NCBI GenBank assembly: GCA_023428915.1
Contig: JAEYWL010000008.1
Coordinates: 1 to 32,344, forward strand
Direction: 5' to 3'
DNA from: Verrucomicrobiota bacterium
Lineage (GTDB): Bacteria > Chlamydiota > Chlamydiia > Chlamydiales > JAEYWL01
DNA length: 32,344 nt
The stretch's first letter is position 1; each line of letters opens with the position of its first letter. This document shows, in pieces, positions 16,601 through 24,843 of this stretch. Below the pieces are notes generated by a model. It searched no databases. It was not told the origin of the DNA and saw only the letters and a program-made list of their open reading frames with translations. Position numbers and translations under genes: made by a program.

Positions 16601-17716
16601 CTAACGCCTGAGGTGGTCTTCGCGCAGTTCATCATGGAGCGAGCAATAAGACAAATACCTAAAGGGTGAAATGACGCCTTCTTCAACAGCTTGGGGAATA
16701 CAGCAACCTGGTTCATGGATGTGCGTGCAATTCGGAAATTTGCATTGCTGGCCTAGCTTCATAATCTCTGGAAAGTAAGAAAGCAGTTCATCTTTTTGCA
16801 AATCCCATACGCCGAAACTTTTAATTCCCGGCGTGTCTATACACCAGCCTCCAAAAGGGAGTGGAATAAGGTTGGCTGTTGATGTTGTGTGAGAACCTTT
16901 TTGTGTGCGCTGCACAACGCCGCCGGTTTTAAGACGAGAACCTGTCAGAGCATTGATCAAAGAAGATTTTCCTACTCCAGACTGCCCTGAAAATACGCTC
17001 GCTTTATCCTTCATAGCGGCAATCAATTGCTCTATCCCTTCGCCGGTTGTACTGCTGACGGCAATTGCCGGCACGCCAGCTTGTTCATAAGCCTTAAATA
17101 GCTCCTCTAAAACTTCCTTTTCATTTTCGCGCAGGCTTTCTGAAAAGTCCGCATTGGCCAGTAGATCGATCTTGTTGATTACAATTACCGCTTCCATTCC
17201 TCCTTTATCGGCAGCAATGATGTAGCGATCTAGCAATGAGGGTTTTAAAGGAGGATTAACCACACAGGTAGTAATGAGGACTGAATCAATATTTGCGGCT
17301 ATTAGCTGTTTTTTGCGCTGGGAGAGATTATCTGCCCGCGAGAGGATGGAATGGCGCGGCTCTACATAAGTAATGGCGCCTTCTTTGTCATTTATCCGTT
17401 CAAAATGCACAAAGTCGCCTACTATGACTAAATTTTTATGCTCGGTTTTTTCTTTTTTTAAGGTTCCACGGAGAACGCAATAGTACTGTTTAGCTTCCGA
17501 GTCAACTAATATGCCTTCAGAAGCGATAGAAATAATCCTGCCGCGTAAAAGCCCGGTCTCCAAGGATTTAATGCTTTGCTGTGCCTTCAACTTATCGCTG
17601 TCGGTTTTTTTGTACTTGGAGCGGTCCTTAGCAGAAGCAAGCTTGCGATCACGCCGGCCGGCTTTGCGATCTTCTTTTAAATAATGCTCTTCGGCGTCAA
17701 ATTGACTATTTCCCAT
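16601..17716 (-). CDS. rsgA: Ribosome small subunit-dependent GTPase RsgA (YjeQ/EngC)
   Basis: The 371-aa protein is RsgA, a circularly permuted GTPase that helps late maturation of the 30S subunit. An OB-fold (about 55-125) precedes the GTPase, where motifs appear in permuted order: G4 NKID (181-184), G1 GQSGVGKSS (244-252) and G3 DTPG (294-297). A C-terminal zinc knuckle is built from C325, C330, H332 and C338. The 50-residue basic N-terminal tail is longer than in most homologues. The start at 17716 overlaps the end of the methyltransferase gene by 11 bases, suggesting coupled translation in a run of RNA-processing genes. Confidence 0.95.
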   Translation of the reverse strand: MGNSQFDAEEHYLKEDRKAGRRDRKLASAKDRSKYKKTDSDKLKAQQSIKSLETGLLRGRIISIASEGILVDSEAKQYYCVLRGTLKKEKTEHKNLVIVGDFVHFERINDKEGAITYVEPRHSILSRADNLSQRKKQLIAANIDSVLITTCVVNPPLKPSLLDRYIIAADKGGMEAVIVINKIDLLANADFSESLRENEKEVLEELFKAYEQAGVPAIAVSSTTGEGIEQLIAAMKDKASVFSGQSGVGKSSLINALTGSRLKTGGVVQRTQKGSHTTSTANLIPLPFGGWCIDTPGIKSFGVWDLQKDELLSYFPEIMKLGQQCKFPNCTHIHEPGCCIPQAVEEGVISPFRYLSYCSLHDELREDHLRR

Positions 17717-18476
17717 AATAACCTAACTTATATAACAAAATAGCCCCAGCTGCGGCAACATTCAAGGATTCAATGGGGCCATGCATGGGGATAGTTACTT
17801 TTTGACAATGAACTTTTGCCTCTGCCGATATGCCTTTTGCTTCATTGCCCATTACTAAAAAAAGCGGGCCATGGCGCAAAGGGTATTCTTCCAGAGGCGT
17901 ACCCTCAAGGTCGGCAGCCACTAATTGCGTCTTTTTATCAAGCAGGGGAAGTATTTCCGCCCAGCTGGACTGCTGTATTGGGATGCGGAATGTAGCCCCT
18001 TTGGCTGCTCTTAAAGCTTTATCATTAAATGGGTCGCAGCAGTTGCCCAGCAAGAGGATGCCTTCCCAGCCCAAAGCTAAGGCAGTCCTTATTAAGGCGC
18101 CTAAATTACCCGGGTCATTGGTTTCTTCCAGGATCATCACTCTATTTAGTCCAAGCACTGTTTTAAAAGCCGGCATTTGCACTTCGGCAAAGATGCCATC
18201 TGTTTTTTGCAAATGAGTTATTTTATGGGCTATGGCTTCAGAGATAAGATATTTTTCATCTGCCGGCAACCGGCTGCATTCTTCTTGTTTAGCAGTTGTT
18301 GCAAAGAGTCTTTTTAGGTGTCCGTATGCAGCCGCTTCTTCCACCATTTTTTTTCCCTCAACAAGTACTGAGAAGTGGGTATAGCGATAGCTGCGCTCTT
18401 TCACTAGCGCAGCTGCATGCTTGATAAGGGGGTGCTGCAGGCTGGCAATCTCTTTCCAAGGGTATGACTTTGACAT
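17706..18476 (-). CDS. TrmH/SpoU family RNA 2'-O-methyltransferase
   Basis: The 256-aa protein has the SpoU knot fold: a small N-terminal substrate-binding domain (about 10-100) with PLIKHAAALVKERSYR and VEGKKMVEEA, then the SAM-binding knot. The three family motifs are present: EETNDPGNLGALIRTA (motif 1, about 126-141), FLVMGNEAKGIS (motif 2) and IPMHGPIESLNVAAAGAILLY (motif 3, near the C-terminus). Such enzymes methylate ribose 2'-OH groups in 23S rRNA or tRNA; this one most resembles the RlmB/TsnR-like rRNA type, but the target base cannot be told from sequence. The ATG directly follows the stop of the nucleotidyltransferase gene (TAAATG) and it overlaps rsgA. Confidence 0.88.
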   Translation of the reverse strand: MSKSYPWKEIASLQHPLIKHAAALVKERSYRYTHFSVLVEGKKMVEEAAAYGHLKRLFATTAKQEECSRLPADEKYLISEAIAHKITHLQKTDGIFAEVQMPAFKTVLGLNRVMILEETNDPGNLGALIRTALALGWEGILLLGNCCDPFNDKALRAAKGATFRIPIQQSSWAEILPLLDKKTQLVAADLEGTPLEEYPLRHGPLFLVMGNEAKGISAEAKVHCQKVTIPMHGPIESLNVAAAGAILLYKLGYYGK

Positions 18477-19712
18477 TTAAGATTCTTTTGGCCAATAGCC
18501 TAATTTTTTAAGGAGTTGAAGCACTTCTTCTGCTGTGTGGAGTCCATAATTGGCTTCTAAGCGTTCAGCATGGCGTAAAAGTTCTCCCATGGCCTTTCCT
18601 GGCTGGATGCCCTGCTGCGCAAGCAAAGCAGAAGTGATAAGAGGGGTCTTATTTTGTAGACGTCCAATATGCGGCTGCAGGCTAGAGCGCTTAGTTTCAT
18701 GAAATTGGATAATCTCTTCATAAGTGTCTATGTGGTTGGCCGCGGCAATAAGCAAGGCTCTAGGAAAATCAGGGTGGGCATAGCTGCGCACCCATTCGAT
18801 GTTTTCGGGAACATTGCCTTGTTTGGTTTCAGCGACTAATTTACCCGTTTTCCACACAAATTGCGCCAGTTTTACTTGAGCATTGCTCAATTTGTATCGT
18901 TTGCCCAAGGATTCAATAGCCTTTTCATTCAGATCAGCAAGCAAGTGGATTAAGTAGATGAAAAATGGCGTGTTTTTGGGGAAATGTTTAAAAGGAAGGA
19001 CTAGACCCTCAAGCTTGCTTCGGTTGATATTTTCCAGTTCCGGAAATATGCTGCCTAAAAGGTTGAGGCGGTGCAATTCTAAAATAGCACGGTCTAAGCC
19101 TGGAAAAAGGGCTATTTTTTCTAATTCTTGCCAAATCCTTTCAACTGAAACTGATTGGAGCAAAGAAGGGGCGTACTTCAGTATAGCGCTTTCAGTTTCA
19201 GACTCTATGGGAAATTGCAGGCGGGAGGCAAAACGTACTGCCCGCAAAATGCGGAGCCTGTCTTCATTGAACCGTTCATGCGGATCGCCGATAGTGCGGA
19301 TCACGCGCGCTTCCAAATCTTTGCGCCCCTCAACATAATCGTGAATCACTTGTTCAATTGGATCGTAAAACATGCCATTGATGGTGAAATCTCTTCTTTT
19401 TGCATCTTCAAGGGCATTTGAAGCCTCAATGCCTTCAGGATACCGTCCATCTTTGTATTCAAGATCTTTGCGAAAAGTGGCTACTTCATACTGCTCATTA
19501 TGAACGACTACAATCACTATACCAAATGCGATACCCACAGGGATAGTGCGGGGGAAAAGCGCCATTACTTGTGCGGTTGAAGCGCTGGTAGCAATGTCGA
19601 TATCGTCAGAAGGGTGGCCAAGCAATAGGTCGCGAACCCATCCTCCTGCGAAATAGGCTTCAAAACCTGCATCCCTCAGAGTTTGGATGATATAGAGCGC
19701 GCCCTTATTCAT
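18477..19712 (-). CDS. pcnB: CCA-adding enzyme / poly(A) polymerase family protein (PcnB-like)
   Basis: The 411-aa class II nucleotidyltransferase has the signature GGWVRDLL (23-30) followed by catalytic aspartates D37 and D39 in DDIDIATSA. RRDFTINGMFYD (about residues 110-121) and the RNA-binding segment ERFNEDRLRILRAVRFASRL near 153-172 follow. These features are shared by CCA-adding enzymes and bacterial poly(A) polymerase, which cannot be separated safely by eye. The tRNA in this window lacks an encoded CCA, so at least one CCA-adding enzyme is needed. Chlamydiae usually have two members. The ATG at 19712 shares one base with the stop of the upstream small gene (TAATG). Confidence 0.85.
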   Translation of the reverse strand: MNKGALYIIQTLRDAGFEAYFAGGWVRDLLLGHPSDDIDIATSASTAQVMALFPRTIPVGIAFGIVIVVVHNEQYEVATFRKDLEYKDGRYPEGIEASNALEDAKRRDFTINGMFYDPIEQVIHDYVEGRKDLEARVIRTIGDPHERFNEDRLRILRAVRFASRLQFPIESETESAILKYAPSLLQSVSVERIWQELEKIALFPGLDRAILELHRLNLLGSIFPELENINRSKLEGLVLPFKHFPKNTPFFIYLIHLLADLNEKAIESLGKRYKLSNAQVKLAQFVWKTGKLVAETKQGNVPENIEWVRSYAHPDFPRALLIAAANHIDTYEEIIQFHETKRSSLQPHIGRLQNKTPLITSALLAQQGIQPGKAMGELLRHAERLEANYGLHTAEEVLQLLKKLGYWPKES

Positions 19713-20020
19713 TATTCATTAGTCTCGCTTTTGCAAGATGGACGATTTACAAGGTTTTGGGCAATTTTTTCTGCTTCGCTGCGGGTGAGGCAAGCTGCCC
19801 GAAATTTTTTTTTCCCTTCGCACCAATTAGGTTGAAGCCGTTCTTCGCAAATACTGAATCCTTGTTTAGCCCCCAGTAAAGGAGAATCATTGAGCATGAT
19901 CAGATCGCCTAAAGTTTTTTGAATAAAAAAACCCTCTAATATATTTCCTTCTCTAGTCACTAAATAAACGGGTGTGCCTATGGAAAATTTAGGGTGATGC
20001 GGTTGGTATTTTTTTAGCAT
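19712..20020 (-). CDS. Conserved hypothetical protein, 102 aa, first gene of the pcnB run
   Basis: I do not recognise this small, basic, soluble protein. It has no signal peptide or membrane segment. The middle (SIGTPVYLVTREGNILEGFF, about 13-32) looks like a short beta-barrel or SH3/Sm-like fold, with a Cys-containing C-terminal half (SICEERLQ, NWCEG, RAACLTR). No ribosome binding site is obvious before the ATG at 20020. Its stop overlaps the start of the nucleotidyltransferase gene by one base (TAATG), so translation is probably coupled and a role in RNA metabolism is possible but unproven. It diverges from the response regulator across a 128-bp gap. Confidence 0.7.
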   Translation of the reverse strand: MLKKYQPHHPKFSIGTPVYLVTREGNILEGFFIQKTLGDLIMLNDSPLLGAKQGFSICEERLQPNWCEGKKKFRAACLTRSEAEKIAQNLVNRPSCKSETNE

Positions 20021-20054
20021 TGAACTATAAACTTTTTCTTGTTTTTTGCTTAAA

Positions 20055-20087
20055 TATTAAGATTGTGTTAAAATTGTGTTAAGAAAT
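20055..20087 (+). promoter_or_regulatory. Three tandem 11-bp direct repeats upstream of the response regulator
   Basis: TATTAAGATTG (20055), TGTTAAAATTG (20066) and TGTTAAGAAAT (20077) are consecutive 11-bp units with consensus TGTTAAxATTG. An 11-bp spacing is what OmpR/PhoB-type winged-helix regulators bind as head-to-tail dimers. The last unit overlaps a possible -35 (TTGTGT, 20074-20079), with TATTAA 18 bases downstream. Autoregulation by the adjacent regulator, or control of the divergent pcnB run, is inferred. Confidence 0.6.
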
Positions 20088-20103
20088 AAAGTGAATGTAT
20101 TAA
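20074..20103 (+). promoter_or_regulatory. Candidate promoter of the response regulator gene
   Basis: A -35-like TTGTGT (20074-20079) and -10-like TATTAA (20098-20103) are 18 bases apart and 45 bases upstream of the start codon. The -35 lies inside the tandem 11-bp repeats. The match is moderate. Confidence 0.35.
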
Positions 20104-20148
20104 TAATTTTCTAATAGTAGCAAAATTAAGGAATAATGAGGAACTATT

Positions 20149-20838
20149 ATGCAAAAGACGAAAATATTGCTTATTGAAGATGAAGAGGATATCGCGGCAT
20201 TAGTGAAATTACAAGCGGAAATTGCCGGATATAAAATTGTGGTGGAATCAGATGGATTGAACGGTTATCTGGCTGCAGAACGGGAAAAACCAGACATTAT
20301 CGTGTTGGATATAATGCTGCCGGGATTAAACGGTTTGGATGTCTGCCGCAAAATTAAAAGCAATGCCGACCTGAAAGATACTCCTGTAATTATGATTTCA
20401 GCTAAAAGCGAAGAGTTGGATGTAGTGCTGGGCCTGGAACTCGGCGCAGATGATTATGTAACAAAACCTTTTTCTCCTAAGATTCTCTTTTCCCGTATAA
20501 AAGCAGTGCTGAGAAGAAACTCTGAACCAGAGCGTGCGCCTAAAATTATCACGTTCGGCCCCTTCTCCCTTGAAGTGGAAAGCTATCAGCTCAAAAAATC
20601 TGATAAAAACATTCCGATAACACTTTCTGAGTTTGGGATTCTACGCCGTTTGTTGTTAAACCGAGGCAAGGTCCTAACCCGCAACCAGCTGTTGGATGAT
20701 TTGCAAAATGATGAAACTTTTATCGTGGACCGCAATATCGACGTGCATATTGCTTCCCTGCGCAAGAAGCTAGGCGCCACTTACAACTTTATTGAAACAG
20801 TTCGAGGGGTCGGCTACCGCTTCAAAGAAGAAGATTAA
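20149..20838 (+). CDS. OmpR/PhoB-family response regulator
   Basis: The 229-aa protein has an N-terminal receiver domain (1-120) and a C-terminal winged-helix DNA-binding domain (about 128-228). The phosphorylation site is complete: acidic pocket E10, D11, acceptor D54 in IIVLDIMLPG, S84 and K106 in YVTKPFSP. The DNA-binding part has the usual TLSEFGILRRLLLNRGKVLTRNQLL and ends with VDRNIDVHIASLRKKLG and TVRGVGYRF. No histidine kinase is next to it, so it is an orphan in this window. The Chlamydiaceae regulator ChxR, encoded near tyrB, is an atypical member that lacks the phospho-acceptor; this gene may be its canonical counterpart, which is inference. Its stop overlaps the rqcH stop tail to tail. 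Confidence 0.92.
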   Translation: MQKTKILLIEDEEDIAALVKLQAEIAGYKIVVESDGLNGYLAAEREKPDIIVLDIMLPGLNGLDVCRKIKSNADLKDTPVIMISAKSEELDVVLGLELGADDYVTKPFSPKILFSRIKAVLRRNSEPERAPKIITFGPFSLEVESYQLKKSDKNIPITLSEFGILRRLLLNRGKVLTRNQLLDDLQNDETFIVDRNIDVHIASLRKKLGATYNFIETVRGVGYRFKEED

Positions 20839-22172
20839 GATGGATTAAGGAGGCTGTGCAGTAAAGACTCATCGAGTTTTACATGCACGGCTTTGTGCCT
20901 GGAAAGGCTGACAGCGCCCGGCGCACCTTTTTTTATTGGGGAGATGTACTTTCTTTGAGTCAAATGAACCAGAGCCTCTTTTTTCTCCTTTGCGCGGCTA
21001 AAATATAAAGCTAATTGCAAAGCCGCGGCAATGGTAGCTTGAGCAGGCTCTGTCCCTTTTTTTACCGGAATTAACACATGCGAACCCGGATAATCAGCCA
21101 CATGGCACCACCAGTCTGAGCCTTTGGCGATGCGAAAGGTTAGTTCATGGTTATCATTTGCATTCCGTCCAACTAAAATGCGTTCCCCATCAGTTGAAAA
21201 AAACTGCCGGTAAGCGGGTTTTTCTTTTTTTCCTTCAACTGCTCCAGAAATTGGTTTTTGCGGCAATTGCTCAATTGAGGAGGCTTCAGCAAGCATCTGC
21301 AATTCATTTTCAAGCTTTTTCAGCTCGCAGGCGCCTTTGTTGAGCAGAAATTCAAGATTGGCAATGTTTTTTTTGAGTTTTTTGGCGCGGCCGTATGCCA
21401 AGGCTATTTGCTCATTAGGGAATAATTCAGGGGCAAGGGGGATATCTAGTTCTTCCCCGGTCTCCCAATCTGCGACCTTCACCGCGGACAAGCCGCGTTT
21501 TAAAAGATGAAAGTTAGCCTTAAGCAAATCGGCGGTATGTTCATGCTTTTGCCAGTTTTGAGCAATTTGGAGCTCTTTTTTCCAGCCTTCGATACGGGTT
21601 GAAGTTGAGGCGATTTTTTTGCGCAGCCGGGCAAGCAAGGCATTTTTGACCTGTTCAAATTTAAACTGTTCTTCAAGAGCCTGATAGCGTTTCTCAATTT
21701 CTTGGCTAGTGCAGTGCTGTATTGATTCTGAAAGGGAGGGCCGGGGCGGAGGGAATCGGTAATGTATACTTGACGCAGCATTCAAAGACCACAAGATTTC
21801 TTGATCCTGGTTTAACAAATAGAGATTGGGTTTTTTAGAAAATAATTCGGCAATGACAATTAAATGTCTTTTGTCTTCAGTTTCAAATAACAGCCGGGCA
21901 ATCCTATCCGGCTGCGGCATTTCGAAAGAGAGCAGCCTTGCTCCGGTCAACTTATTTAAGGGTGTGAATGATGGAGTTGTGCTGGTTGGAGATGATGCAA
22001 GGTGGAAGCGCAGAAATGGCGCTTGCAAGCAAAGCAGCACATTTTGCCCATTTGCAAAGCATAAAATCAAAGTCCTGAGCCCCTGTTGAAAGCAGCCTTT
22101 GCACTTTGCTCCATTGATGATCGGGGCTATTTCGCGGCAAAGCGACCGGCATTCGGATAATTTAAGAGACAT
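20835..22172 (-). CDS. rqcH: NFACT family ribosome quality-control protein RqcH, short form
   Basis: The 445-aa protein is an RqcH/Rqc2 homologue. In other bacteria RqcH binds stalled 50S-peptidyl-tRNA and adds alanine tails that mark chains for degradation. The NFACT-N domain (1-140) keeps the functional D-R pair (D89, R90 in MPQPDRIARLLFE). A long coiled coil covers about 155-300. The C-terminal NFACT-R domain is clear, with GRNANDNHELTFRIAKGSDWWCHV, PGSHVLI and RKYISPIKKGAPGAVSL. The family is usually about 560-580 residues; the helix-hairpin-helix region between NFACT-N and the coiled coil appears to be missing here. The start at 22172 overlaps the metK stop by 11 bases, so the two form an operon. 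Confidence 0.88.
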   Translation of the reverse strand: MSLKLSECRSLCREIAPIINGAKCKGCFQQGLRTLILCFANGQNVLLCLQAPFLRFHLASSPTSTTPSFTPLNKLTGARLLSFEMPQPDRIARLLFETEDKRHLIVIAELFSKKPNLYLLNQDQEILWSLNAASSIHYRFPPPRPSLSESIQHCTSQEIEKRYQALEEQFKFEQVKNALLARLRKKIASTSTRIEGWKKELQIAQNWQKHEHTADLLKANFHLLKRGLSAVKVADWETGEELDIPLAPELFPNEQIALAYGRAKKLKKNIANLEFLLNKGACELKKLENELQMLAEASSIEQLPQKPISGAVEGKKEKPAYRQFFSTDGERILVGRNANDNHELTFRIAKGSDWWCHVADYPGSHVLIPVKKGTEPAQATIAAALQLALYFSRAKEKKEALVHLTQRKYISPIKKGAPGAVSLSRHKAVHVKLDESLLHSLLNPS

Positions 22173-23334
22173 TGGGGAGTCTTAGGGCTTGTCGTAATTC
22201 TTCTGCGCGGTTGGTTTCTTCCCAAGTGAACCCCGGTTCTTCCCGTCCAAAATGCCCTCCAAATGCAGTCCTGCTGTAAACAAGATGCCTTAAATTTAGC
22301 TGCTGGATAATGCCATAGGGAGAGAGCATAAATATTTTGGGAATTGCTTCAATAATCTTGTCTTCGCTTACTGTTGCAGTGCCGAATGTGTCTAGTTTGA
22401 TAGAGACGGGATGCGGATAGCCGATAGCATAAGATAATTGAATCTCGCAGCGGCTAGCCAGCTTAGCAGCGACAATATTTTTTGCGACATATCTGGCCAT
22501 ATAGGAACCTGAGCGGTCCATTTTGGTGGGATCTTTGCCGGAAAAAGCTCCTCCGCCGTGATGGCCGGCTCCTCCATAAGTATCCACCATGATTTTACGG
22601 CCTGTTAAACCGCAATCAGCTACAGGGCCTCCAATTACAAAACGTCCTGTAGGATTGATGAAATAAATAGTCTCATCGTCTAAAAGTTTTGCAGGCAGCA
22701 CCTGGTGAATCAAGGCTTTTAAATCCATTTCCAATACTTCGCGCGGTATATTGTCTGTATGCTGCGCCGACAATACCAGCGTATGAATCCGCCGGGGTAT
22801 TCCATCAGCATATTCAATAGTGACTTGGGATTTGCCGTCCGGCCTTAAATAGGGCAGCGTTCCATTTACCCTATACGTCTGCAAGGCTTTTACAAGCTTA
22901 TGAGCGAGTATAATAGGCATCGGCATTAAACAGTCTGTCTCTTCACAGGCATAGCCAAACATTATTCCCTGGTCCCCTGCGCCAGGCTCATGAAAAAGCG
23001 AGCTCTTTGCATCTAAACCCAAAGCGATATCTGGAGACTGTTGATTGAAAGATGAAAGAATGCCGCAGGATTGATAATCAAAGCCAAGATCAGTGTATAT
23101 GTAGCCTATATCCTTTATTGTATCCCTGACTACTTTATTATGGTCTACATGGACTATGGAACTTATTTCACCGGCTAAAATCACAGTGCCTGAAGTCACC
23201 AGGGTTTCACAGGCCACTCGTGCATTTTGGTCTTGGCTTAAATACGCATCGACAATAGCATCAGAAATCTGATCGCTAATCTTGTCCGGGTGCCCTGCGG
23301 CCACCGACTCGGAAGTAAATAAATAATGATTCAT
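22162..23334 (-). CDS. metK: S-adenosylmethionine synthase MetK
   Basis: The 390-aa enzyme makes S-adenosylmethionine from methionine and ATP. All hallmark motifs are present: ESVAAGHPDKISDQISDAIVDAYL at the N-terminus (residues 9-32), GAGDQGIMFGYA (about 118-129) which contacts the adenine, and GGGAFSGKDPTKMDRSGSYMARYVAKNIVAAKLASR (about 258-293). Length is standard. The start at 23334 is the first ATG. Upstream is an A/T-rich divergent gap shared with a small membrane protein gene. rqcH follows with an 11-base overlap. I looked for a SAM riboswitch in the leader and saw none. Some Chlamydiaceae import SAM instead, so the gene fits a less reduced chlamydia. Confidence 0.97.
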   Translation of the reverse strand: MNHYLFTSESVAAGHPDKISDQISDAIVDAYLSQDQNARVACETLVTSGTVILAGEISSIVHVDHNKVVRDTIKDIGYIYTDLGFDYQSCGILSSFNQQSPDIALGLDAKSSLFHEPGAGDQGIMFGYACEETDCLMPMPIILAHKLVKALQTYRVNGTLPYLRPDGKSQVTIEYADGIPRRIHTLVLSAQHTDNIPREVLEMDLKALIHQVLPAKLLDDETIYFINPTGRFVIGGPVADCGLTGRKIMVDTYGGAGHHGGGAFSGKDPTKMDRSGSYMARYVAKNIVAAKLASRCEIQLSYAIGYPHPVSIKLDTFGTATVSEDKIIEAIPKIFMLSPYGIIQQLNLRHLVYSRTAFGGHFGREEPGFTWEETNRAEELRQALRLPNVS

Positions 23335-23440
23335 GGTGTATACGCAATAAAAACTTGCCCTTGCCTAAATATTTAATTATTTATGAATGCAATCCGGCTT
23401 TTTACAAACCCGTAAAATTCATCATAGGTTTTGTATCAAA

Positions 23441-23457
23441 TTTTCTTTTAAAGAAAA
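23441..23457. promoter_or_regulatory. Perfect 8-bp inverted repeat in the divergent metK gap
   Basis: TTTTCTTT (23441-23448) and AAAGAAAA (23450-23457) are exact reverse complements around one T, in the 196-bp gap between metK and the small membrane protein gene. A second pair GCATGA/TCATGC lies further right (23468-23493). These could be operator sites, but the sequence is A/T-rich and chance is possible. Confidence 0.3.
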
Positions 23458-23530
23458 GATAAGTTTGCATGAGATTGCATTTAAGTTCATGCTTTGTTTT
23501 AAAGTTTAAGCTATTTAATGAGCATTCGTG

Positions 23531-23935
23531 ATGGCGGTTGTGTTTAGTTGTTTGTTGGCTGTTGTGGCATGGGGCGATTTGCCGCAGGTTGCTGAGAATA
23601 GTCAAATTGAATTGCGCGGCTTTGTGTATGCAAAAGAGGATGGACAGCATGTATTGGCTGCCCAGCCAAACTTGCGTTCTTGCTGTCTGGATCACAATAA
23701 GAATAAAGAGATTGTTTATTTAACAGGCGGGCTGCCAAATTGGAATAGCACCCGCGCCGTAACCCTGCAGGGGCAACTATCTAGCCAAAATGGAGTTAGA
23801 ACTCTTATAGATGCAAAAATTGTAGAAAAAAAAACCTCATATGGAATTATATGGAGCCTTTTTCTTATGATTATAGTTGGACTGCTCTGGCTTTTTTTCC
23901 AGCGGCCTAGAACTCAAAGTTCATCGGGAGAGTAG
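23531..23935 (+). CDS. Small secreted or membrane protein with N-terminal signal and C-terminal membrane segment
   Basis: I do not recognise this 134-aa protein. The N-terminus (MAVVFSCLLAVVAWG) is a signal-like hydrophobic segment. The middle (residues 18-100) is polar and probably beta-rich, with a vicinal Cys pair (RSCCLDHNK). A strong membrane segment (about 106-124, IIWSLFLMIIVGLLWLFF) precedes a short basic C-terminus. An ATG at 23531 with GAG eight bases upstream is preferred over the GTG one codon before. The last 29 bases overlap the 3' end of murI on the other strand. The topology suggests a periplasmic domain anchored by its C-terminus; function is unknown. Confidence 0.65.
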   Translation: MAVVFSCLLAVVAWGDLPQVAENSQIELRGFVYAKEDGQHVLAAQPNLRSCCLDHNKNKEIVYLTGGLPNWNSTRAVTLQGQLSSQNGVRTLIDAKIVEKKTSYGIIWSLFLMIIVGLLWLFFQRPRTQSSSGE

Positions 23936-24836
23936 CGCTGACATAAGGGATAGGCTGGCCTAAAAATAGCTCTCCATTTTTTTTGAATCTTTCAGGGTCA
24001 TCAGAGACAAAATATTCGTAGGAAGGCTGGCCGATGTTATGGGCAAGCTGCTGGTGTGACTCTAATGTATGCTGAATTTCTTCTGCGCAAGTGGAAGCAG
24101 AATCGATAATAGCTACTTGCCTCCCTACTTCAGCTTGGATGAGGTCCTTTAAAAACGGGTAATGCGTGCAGCCTAACAATAAAGTGTCAATGGCTATATC
24201 CTTAAGGGGTTTAAGATATTCTTTTATCACAAGTTCGGCTGCAGAATGGCGGAAAAAACCCTCTTCTACTAAAGGCACGAACAAGGGGCAGGCGACAGGG
24301 AACAATTCTGCCTGGGGAAGAAGTTTTTTAATTTCAGCCTGATAGCATCCTGAGCCGATAGTCCCTTTGGTTCCTAAAATAGCAATGCGCTGATTTTTAG
24401 TAACTGCCGCCGCTCGCTTAGCACCTGGCTCAATCACTCCCAGCACCGGGATATTAAATATTTTGCGCAATTTTTCTAATGAGTAAGCGGAGGCAGTATT
24501 GCAAGCCACCACCAGTAATTTGATGGATTTATCCATTAGAAAGATGGAATTTTCTATGGAATAGCGGATAATTGTTTCCTTGCTTTTTTCACCATATGGA
24601 ACCCTGGCAGTATCGCCAAGATAAATAATAGACTCATGCGGCAGTTTTTTCATAACTTCGCGCATTACTGTCAGGCCTCCCAGGCCGGAGTCAAACATGC
24701 CAATACTGCGTAACAAATGGTCTTTGGGCGGATTGAATGCGGTTAGGGAGATTGTAGATATATTGAAACCACGGTTAGGAGACAGCTTATTGAGTGTGGA
24801 AGGGGGGAGCCTGCGCTTTTTTCCAATACTGCTCAT
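23907..24836 (-). CDS. murI: Glutamate racemase MurI
   Basis: The 309-aa enzyme converts L- to D-glutamate for the second residue of peptidoglycan stem peptides. The active-site features are intact: FDSGLGGLTV (D49), the two catalytic cysteines C112 in VVACNTASA and C223 in LLGCTHYP, and VIEPGA near 135-139. The first 45 residues are an unusual extension; the family normally starts just before the FDSG motif. The ATG at 24836 with AAGAG upstream is kept, since no better internal start was found, although a TTG at codon 41 is possible. The gene follows the LysM protein by 7 bp. Chlamydiaceae lack a dedicated MurI and use DapF instead, so its presence supports a Parachlamydiales origin. Confidence 0.93.
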   Translation of the reverse strand: MSSIGKKRRLPPSTLNKLSPNRGFNISTISLTAFNPPKDHLLRSIGMFDSGLGGLTVMREVMKKLPHESIIYLGDTARVPYGEKSKETIIRYSIENSIFLMDKSIKLLVVACNTASAYSLEKLRKIFNIPVLGVIEPGAKRAAAVTKNQRIAILGTKGTIGSGCYQAEIKKLLPQAELFPVACPLFVPLVEEGFFRHSAAELVIKEYLKPLKDIAIDTLLLGCTHYPFLKDLIQAEVGRQVAIIDSASTCAEEIQHTLESHQQLAHNIGQPSYEYFVSDDPERFKKNGELFLGQPIPYVSATLPMNFEF

Positions 24837-24843
24837 AGATCTC

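Noticed and set aside
23335..23530. A SAM-sensing riboswitch in the metK leader
   Set aside because: The leader is A/T-rich, and I found no multi-stem arrangement or conserved core like the known SAM riboswitch classes.
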